In this document: positions 1-8,600 of the stretch, in pieces
Position numbering within the stretch: position 1 is the first letter of the stretch
How the letters are laid out: each line of letters opens with the position of its first letter
Position numbers and translations under genes: made by a program
Notes under the pieces: model-generated
The model's database searches: none
What the model was told of the DNA's origin: nothing
What the model saw: only the letters and a program-made list of their open reading frames with translations
DNA from: Ahaetulla prasina
Lineage: Eukaryota; Chordata; Lepidosauria; Squamata; Colubridae
Assembly (NCBI RefSeq): GCF_028640845.1
Contig: NC_080543.1
Span: forward strand, 93,423,825-93,487,824
Reading direction: 5' to 3'
DNA length: 64,000 nucleotides

Positions 1-1271
1 TTCCCTATTTCTGAAGAAAATCTTCCAAAATAATCTTTGCTTTATGTTCAATTTGTGCAGAACATGACAAAGTGGTAAACCTTTAAAATATACCCATGTG
101 TTATAATTTGCATTGCACATGTAACCTTAATGTACTCCCCAAGTACATTGTTTCTGAATGCCTTTGCCAAAGGCTGTAATGAAGCAATAGAATCAGCATG
201 TAGAAGTCACGAAACTAGAATTTTTATAACAGAGCCGAGAAAATAAATTAGAAGCATAGGTGATCGTAGATGTCATGGCTACATTTCACCTTTATGAGGT
301 GAAGCAAGCTTTATGAGCTGGCAGTCTGGGAGGGGAGGGAAGGATTGGAATGTGAAGAAATTGGGGGGGGGGAGGGAGTTGAAGCCCAGCTGAGACATTT
401 GAGAAGCTCCAGCCAGCCAAGGTCATTACGATACACAGAGCTGGGAACCGAGCATTTGTTTCTTGACTGGTATACAAACATCCGATTGGACCTTTGCAGA
501 TAACTGGGGAATGGCCAGGGGAGGGTGGAAGAGAGAATTTGTGTTGTTTACACGGGAAAACCCAGCTTAATATCAGCCATCCCACTCAATCATCTAGCAA
601 AGAAAGACTCCTGGCCATTTGTTTTGCCAAAGGTATACTAAACTGAAGCTGAAATGGTTACAGAAGTAGCGTTTGGAATTCAGGATATTCAAAGATAATG
701 TTAGAATAATATCAAAAACAAGAATTGTGACAATTGACTTCAGCAAATGGATGTAATTATCCTAAGAAATACTAATAGCTTAAATTTCCTGTGCCTCCCC
801 TCCCTCTTTCCCCCAAATTATCATAAGAATCCAGGCTCTGTTTTTCCTTTGTGCTAAAGTAGAGGCTATGCCTTTGATTTCTAACAAGCATACATTTTCA
901 GTCTCATGCATGAAGAGAATACTTCTTTGTCCAAGTTAATCAGCCAGAGTTGGAAGACTATGTCATGAAGTCTTCTCTGAGACATGACAATTCCTGAATG
1001 ACCACCTTTTTTTCTCCTTTTGTTGCTAAACTGACACTAAATTAATTAAAGGAAATACTCCTGTCTGCTGAGACTGCTGAAACAGTACCTTCTACCTGTA
1101 GTATTGATATATATGTCTTATTAAATGTTTTGATTGTTGTGTGCCGATTATTACTGGCTCTCATTAATAGGTGTTGTTGAAGTCATTTTGTAAATGATAT
1201 AACGTTTCTACGTCATTATTATAAATGATTGATTTGTTTGAGTTGGTAAATAATATTTTTGAACGGTACAG
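1..1271 (+). other. HERC2: HERC2 intron (probable intron 83), 3' part
   Basis: This is the intron preceding the first visible exon. It ends in a clear acceptor (ACAG at 1268-1271). I see no exon and no recognisable repeat; there is only a G-run near 363-372 and AT-rich sequence. Confidence 0.75.
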
Positions 1272-1459
1272 GTGAAGTCTATACCTGGGGAGATAATGAT
1301 GAAGGGCAGCTTGGAGATGGGACAACTAATGCCATCCAAAGGCCACGTCTGGTTGCAGCACTTCAGGGTAAAAAGATCAACAGAGTAGCTTGTGGTTCAG
1401 CGCATACTTTAGCTTGGTCTACTAGTAAACCTGCTAATGCAGGCAAGCTTCCTTCCCAG
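1272..1459 (+). CDS. HERC2: HERC2 exon (human exon 84 equivalent), end of RLD3
   Basis: Acceptor ACAG precedes the exon, which starts with the last two bases of a split Gly codon. It encodes an RCC1 repeat ([17 protein letters not shown], then [12 protein letters not shown]). It ends in CAG before the donor GTAAAA, phase 0. The VACGSAHT motif is the typical RCC1 repeat core. Confidence 0.95.
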
Positions 1460-2569
1460 GTAAAAAAAAAAAATCTTTTAACTCATGTTTTTAATATTTT
1501 GAAAACTTAAAATCAGAATATAATACCCTGTTTCCCCACAAATAAGACATCCCCTGATAATAAGCCCAATCGGGCTTTTGAGCACATAGCAATAAGGCCA
1601 AGCGCTTATTTCAGGGTTCCAAAAAATATAAGACAGAGTCTTATTTTCGGGGAAACACGATAGTCACAAGTGTAGAAGTATTGCTCTATTTATTCACTGG
1701 TCATGTTATCTAATGACTTGTTGCACTTGAGGCCAAAAGGAATGATTTGATGATAAAGATATAATGTTTTCCCAAAGACTTCTTATGGTTTCTTAAAAAT
1801 CATAATGACGTTAGCTTCTTCATTTTTTATGTCTTTCTCTATTTTATAGAGAAAGTTCTTGCTTCCAGGCAAATGGTGTTTCTTGCAAATCTTCCAATGC
1901 ACCATTGTGCATTGTGCAAGTAGCATTGTTGCTAATTAATCATACCATTGTTTGTAGTCAGTCCGTGAATACTGTGTATTAGTATTATGATTAAAATATA
2001 AAACATATAAAAACAATATATAATGCTCAATACCCTAATTAGATGTCTATTAGGTCTTATACTATTTTACATGAAAGAACACCCATTACTCAATGCACAT
2101 GGAATTCTAATGATGTGAATTTTGTAGGTTCCCATGGAATACAATCATCTACAGGAAATTCCTATCATTGCCTTAAGGAACAGATTGCTGTTACTACATC
2201 ACATTTCCGAGCTCTTTTGTCCTTGTATTCCCATGTTTGATCTTGAAGGACGCCTTGACGAAACTGGCCAGGGTCCCTCAGTGGGGTTTGATGCATTACG
2301 AGGAATTTTGATATCACAAGGAAAGGCATGTATCTCAAAACTTCCTACTACAGTTTTCATGCGGGACTGGCATAGACTTTTTAGATGTTTTTATGGGTTT
2401 TTAATTTTTAATTAGTTTTTTGGGATTTTAAAAGTATTTTAAATTTGGGCCAAATTTGAATACGTTTTTTAGCTACTGTTTTTATCTGTATTGTGTGTAT
2501 TTGATTGTTGTTTTTATCTGGCTGTTCACCGCCCTGAGTCCTTCGGGAGAAGGGCGGTATACAAATTAA

Positions 2570-2665
<96 letters not shown>

Positions 2666-5600
2666 ACCAGTTACTGCCATAATGCTTAAAGCGTGCAAAT
2701 TGCTAACATCTGATCCAAGGTATGATTTACGATTTACAGTATGTAAGGATCATAACATTGATACACAGAATTCAAGTATGAATTACTAATAAGGTTTCTT
2801 CTAATATATTTCTGCTAATGTAATATTTGTATTTTAAATGGAAAGTGAATAATGTCAAATATTCAACCAAATATTATGTTCCAAATCTCTTATTTTCTCT
2901 TTTTAGGAGGCAGCTTTTAGAAAAGTTGTACAAGCAACTATGGTGAGAGATCGTCAGCATGGGCCAGTTGTAGAACTCAACAGAATACAAGTAAGAATGT
3001 CATAATATGACTGTTGAATGTAAGATTTCTGCCAGCCTTGTGTTTGAAGTTGAGGATTAGACAATGGGAAAAGTCCACTTATAATACTGATAGAAGATTT
3101 TGCCACTTTCTAATTCTGATTGATTGTGCTGATTGATTTGTGGCTTTTAAAGGCTTCACATTATTTGATAGGTCAGAAATATAACATTTTAGTAGCCATG
3201 AGACATCTGTGAAGTTTTTATGGTTTTGTGGTAGATACAGATATATGTAAATCAAACATTAATCTGTAAAGATCCAGTCTGCTTTGTGTAACTCTTCAAA
3301 ATTCTGTGGGTTGTATGTACATACTCACCCTTTGTTAGGCATGTGTAATTCTGATCTTCCACAGTATATATATAACCTCTATGAATGGAAGTAGTTTACA
3401 TTTCCCTCCCACTCTCCCTTCATCCACATGTTTGTCCTTTTTGGAAGAAAACAGGACTAGGCTGAGCAACGTGGAATAGATGCTGGTAACATGGTTGAGA
3501 GACGAAAGAGCTCAATTAAGCAGAGGCCTGATTAATTTTGATTGATTCTTTTCCTGAAGAACATCATGACTAAGTTATCTAGAAAGGCTTTTTAGAACAC
3601 AAACAGCTGTTAATAGAAAGATGGCTTGGACACTTATTTTTGTTATATTGATAATCATGGCATCATGACACTGATGAAAGATAGCAAATGCATGCGTGAA
3701 CTTAGAACATTAAGACTGTACTAAGACATTATGAAATCTTTGTTGCCTACAGCTCAGTCCCCAACCTTTCTCGCTTTATGGATTGGCAGGGATGGTGCTG
3801 GGGGGCAGGGGGAGAGAAGGGATGCAACCTAAATCCCATGCATGTGCAAATGAAGCTTTGCACACTCACCCGTTGCTTCTGTGGCCGTATTCCCAATGGT
3901 GTTGGGGATCCCTGGTCTACAGTATATATAATAATCTGGATGAGGCTCAAATCACAAAAACATAACACTGCTCTACATAGAACATCTCATATTGCACATT
4001 GTTGTTATTGTTTTACCCATCTTCTATAACTTGACATTGTTTAGAATGCCCTCAGGCATCACTAAATTTCAGGAAATCAGCATTACATGTGGTCACTTCA
4101 TAAAAGGAAGCGGTTATCATAAAAAATGTCAGTGACGTAAACACATCTAATATTAGGCCTAAGGCCAGATGTATGTTTCAAGAATTTTTTCCCCAGAGGC
4201 TGAATATACTGTTTATTGTTTTATTTCATTGAGCAAAACATGTGAAAGACATTGCACATGTGTTTTGGAATAATGTGTTTTAGAGAATTCAGTATCTCTT
4301 TAAAGGAAAATCAGTGTTAAAGTAGTGGGGAGTGAGTGCAGAACAGATTTTAAATTGTGTCACTGTTTACCTTTCAAGGACATCATCTTTTTAATCTGCT
4401 TTTCATCCAGTATTGTGTATGTGTCTTCAAAACCATCTGCTGAAAAGTTTTATTTGGACCATTAATTTGAGTCTGTGTTTTTGAATTACTAAAATACTCT
4501 AAGCTTTTAAGTTTTGCTAGAGTTAGATTTTTTACTAGAGTAACTTCTATTTTGTGATCAGGTAAAGCGATCTAGAAGCAAAGGAGGATTGGCTGGTCCT
4601 GATGGCACAAAATCTGTGTTTGGACAGATGTGTGCTAAGATGAGCTCATTCAGTCCAGATAGTCTTCTTCTACCTCATCGTGTTTGGAAAGTCAAGTTTG
4701 TTGGTAGTATTTTTTTTTTCACTTCATCTAATTTTACAATACGTTTCCCTTTCTTGTATAATAAATACCGAAAAGATGAAATGTCAGTCATAATTTTTCC
4801 TTAGCACTAAATATTGTCAACTGGTTCTCAATCCAAATTAATTGCATATTGTCATTCTCAAACAGGCAGCTTCTTAGATTAAAAATATTTCTGTTACATG
4901 TTGTTTGCTGGATATTTTTCCCTTGCTATTTCTTTTTATTTTGCCTATATAGATAGTTCTCAATTTATGACCATAATAGAACCTGCCCATTACAATCATA
5001 AGTTGGGACCTATGTACCCTACCTGATTCTATTGTGGTGTTCATTAAGTGGTCATTAAGGATAGGCCAGTTCTGACCATAAGCAGATATAAATGCCAGTT
5101 TTCAGCAAAACTGTTGTAAATGCAGTCATGTGACCATGGGAGGCTTCAGTCATAAATGTGCTCAGTTGCCAAGCACCTGAAATGTAGTCACATGAACATG
5201 GGGGAGGGGGCAATTGTTGGAATTTTGGAACCAAGTCATAAGTAGTCCTGGGAAGGTCTACCATAACTTTGAATGGTCACTAAGTGACCAATTGTAAGTT
5301 GAGGATGACCTGTACATGGAAATAAATGTTTATGAAACTTAAATATGTAGAACAAGAGGAAGGATGTGTGGCTTTGAATAGATCATATTGAGGACACTAA
5401 TTGGCTTATTCTGTATTATCTGACTGCACTTTACTGATTAAGTATGTTTTTATAGATCAAAATGAGTGAGTTCAGCAAGTATTCCTTTTCACTGCATCTA
5501 ATGTTTATTATGAAAGTGGCTGAACGTAGCTTTAAACTACTAATTCAGCAGTTCCACAAAGTAATTTTTTCTTTCTCTCAGGTGAATCTGTGGATGACTG

Positions 5601-8600
5601 TGGTGGGGGCTACAGCGAATCAATAGCAGAAATGTGTGAAGAACTTCAGAATGGACTGACCCCATTATTAATTGTGACTCCTAATGGAAGGGATGAATCT
5701 GGAGCAAACAGAGATTGCTTTCTCCTAAACCCTGCGGCAAAAACTTCATTGCACATGAACATGTTTCGCTTCCTTGGTAAATTATGCTGCAACTTTTAAG
5801 CTTTTTTTAAAATTTTGGGTAAAACTTTGGTCATACAATATGTGTAACACTTTTTGTTGTTGTTTTTTAATTACCTAGGAGTTATGCTGGGGATAGCTAT
5901 TCGGACTGGAAGTCCTCTGAGCCTTAATCTGGCAGAACCTGTGTGGAAACAATTGGCAGGAATGAATTTAACAATTGCTGATCTCAGTGAGGCAAGAAAA
6001 AGCTTATGTTCATCTATATCATATTATTAGCATAAGGCAGTGGTTCTCAGCTTGTGGTCCGTGAACCTCTGGGGGGCTGTAATGTCATCACAGGGTTGGC
6101 GAAAGCTTGAAAAAATATTATGATTTAAATCTTAAGTCTTGGTGTTCCATGGCCATGGTCATTGACCACAAAAGGTATTTAAAGGGGGTCCATGACAAAG
6201 AAAAGGTTGAGTTAAGGCCTTACCTGGTTATGGTTACATCCTTTTACTGCCAGAAGAACATTCTTTTTGTATTAGATACGTGTTTGTATTTGATTGAATA
6301 ACATGTTGCTTTCATGAGGGATAAGATGAGAAGACAGTAAAAAAGAAGCATTTGTATGTAGGATCAAAGACATACTCTCTTCTTAAAGTGAGCAGACAAT
6401 TGTCTGCCTAATTGATAGCAATACAATCTTAAACTTGTTTAGTGGAAAATACACTTTCAAATTTATGGAGGTAAGTGGGCTATAAGTATGTCTAACTAAA
6501 TTGGGATCTAATATATCTAAAGCCTCTCCCCATTATCTAATCTATTATTAATTATCTAATTAGAGGAAACTAAACAAGGAGAGAGGCAACTTAGAACTAA
6601 AGAGAAATTTCCTGACAGAACAATTAATCAGAAGTTGTAAATGCTCCAACACTGGAGGTTTTTAAGAAGAGATTAGATAACCATTTGTCTGAAGTGGTGT
6701 AGGTTTCCTGCCTAAGCAGAGGGTTGGACTAGAAGACCTTTAAGGTCCCTTCCAACTCTGTTATTCTATTCCATTCCATTCCAGTCCAGTCCAGTCCAGT
6801 CCAGTCCAGTCCAGTCCAGTCCAGTCCAGTCCAGTCCAGTCCAGTCCAGTCCAGTCTAGTCTAGTCTAGTCTAGTCTAGTCTAGTCTATATTCTATTCTA
6901 TTCTATTCTATTCTCTAAGGCAGGTAGGTGATTGTTGTCAGGATTATTAGTAAACAAGATTTCTTTCCCAAGAATAGGAGTGTATCTCTCTGTGTAAGAA
7001 AATACACAAATACAGGAATGTGGAATGCTTGGTGTGTCATGGCTCCCACCTACAAGTCTTAGACATTTGTGCAGTTCTCAAAGGGCTTTCCCCCCAAATT
7101 TTCCAGTCTTACTGTAATCTATTATAGTCTTAGAGGTTACTTTATTTACATTTTATTTCCAGAGCCCTTAATCAACCTGATAGTGAAAATCAAGTATTTC
7201 TGCTGATTGTTCTAGTATTAGTATCTTTTTGCATAGGAAGCTGACACTGTATGGAAAATACTTAATTTGGCATATGTTCAGCTTACTACTCCCTTTCATC
7301 AAATGTATTCATTCTCCTGCTTTTCATATTTCCAAAAATTATATGATTGCTTCCCCAGGCTTGAAAATGAGTTTTGAGGTATTTATATTATTGTTCTATA
7401 GCTCATTAGAAGATTGCCTGGTCTAATTGTTCCTCTCTAAGAGTTTAAAATCCTAAAAGTTTTGTAAATGGTTCTGCAGTTTTAGTGTCAATATGCCAAT
7501 ATCTCTAACTTTAAGCATGTGTTCTTGCTTGCTTGAAGGATCATAATGTGAATTAATGAATTAGCCATATAATTTATCCCAAATAATAGGATATTTAATT
7601 TAGTTAATTGATTTAGTTCACTTAGTTCTGTTTTATATTTAAAAGGTTGATAAGGATTTTATTCCTGGACTTATGTATATCCGAGACAATGAAGCTACCT
7701 CAGAAGAATTTGAAGCCATGAGCCTGCCATTTACAGTGCCAAATGCCAGCGGCCAAGATATTCAACTCAGTTCCAAATATACTCATATTACACTGGATAA
7801 TCGAACAGAATATGTGAGGCTTGCAATAAACTACAGGTTTGTAAAGTAGTCAAAGATATGATAAGTGACAATTAGTCCACTGTTGAATTTGTGCTGTAAT
7901 ATTTGTTAGTGTTGAGATTAAGTCAAAGAGAGCACTGATAAAGATGACAATTGTTAAGAATTCAGATTATTTGAAAAAAAAACCTGAAAACTCAATACAA
8001 CTGTGTATCATCTTCAGTGTCAGTGATCTTATGTTCATTCATCCATTTATTAAAACTTTCAGTTTATTACAACTGGACTTTCTCCAGTCTTTCTAAGTTA
8101 ATTATGGAAGATATGCAGATATCTCTTCCTATCCTCCCATATGATTATGAAGCAATTATATTTCTCTTTCTAACAAAGATATGGTGGGGTGATTTTTTTT
8201 TTGGCAGATTACATGAATTTGATGAACAAGTGGCTGCTGTTCGAGAAGGGATGGCCCGGGTTGTCCCTGTTCCTCTTCTTTCACTATTCACAGGATATGA
8301 ACTGGAAACTATGGTGGGTATATACAGTTGTTGTTGGCCAACTTAATAAAAATCAGAACACAAATTTGTACTTCAAAGATTTATAACTATTTAAAATAGA
8401 GGCATGACGGTAGCTATGCCTCATTATTTCCTAAAAGTTAGGTTTGGCTGAGTTACATAACAGAACAATGCTAAGGAAATAACACAGCTGTTTTATGCTT
8501 TAAAAATATTTAAAATCTAAATTTACAATTTAGACTGGTATGTGAAACCACAACCAGCAAATTTCTATATATAGGAAGATATGTGAAAAATTATCACTGA

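Noticed and set aside
2408..2698. Poly-Asn and poly-Tyr reading frames
   Set aside because: They are translations of the (ATT)n microsatellite.
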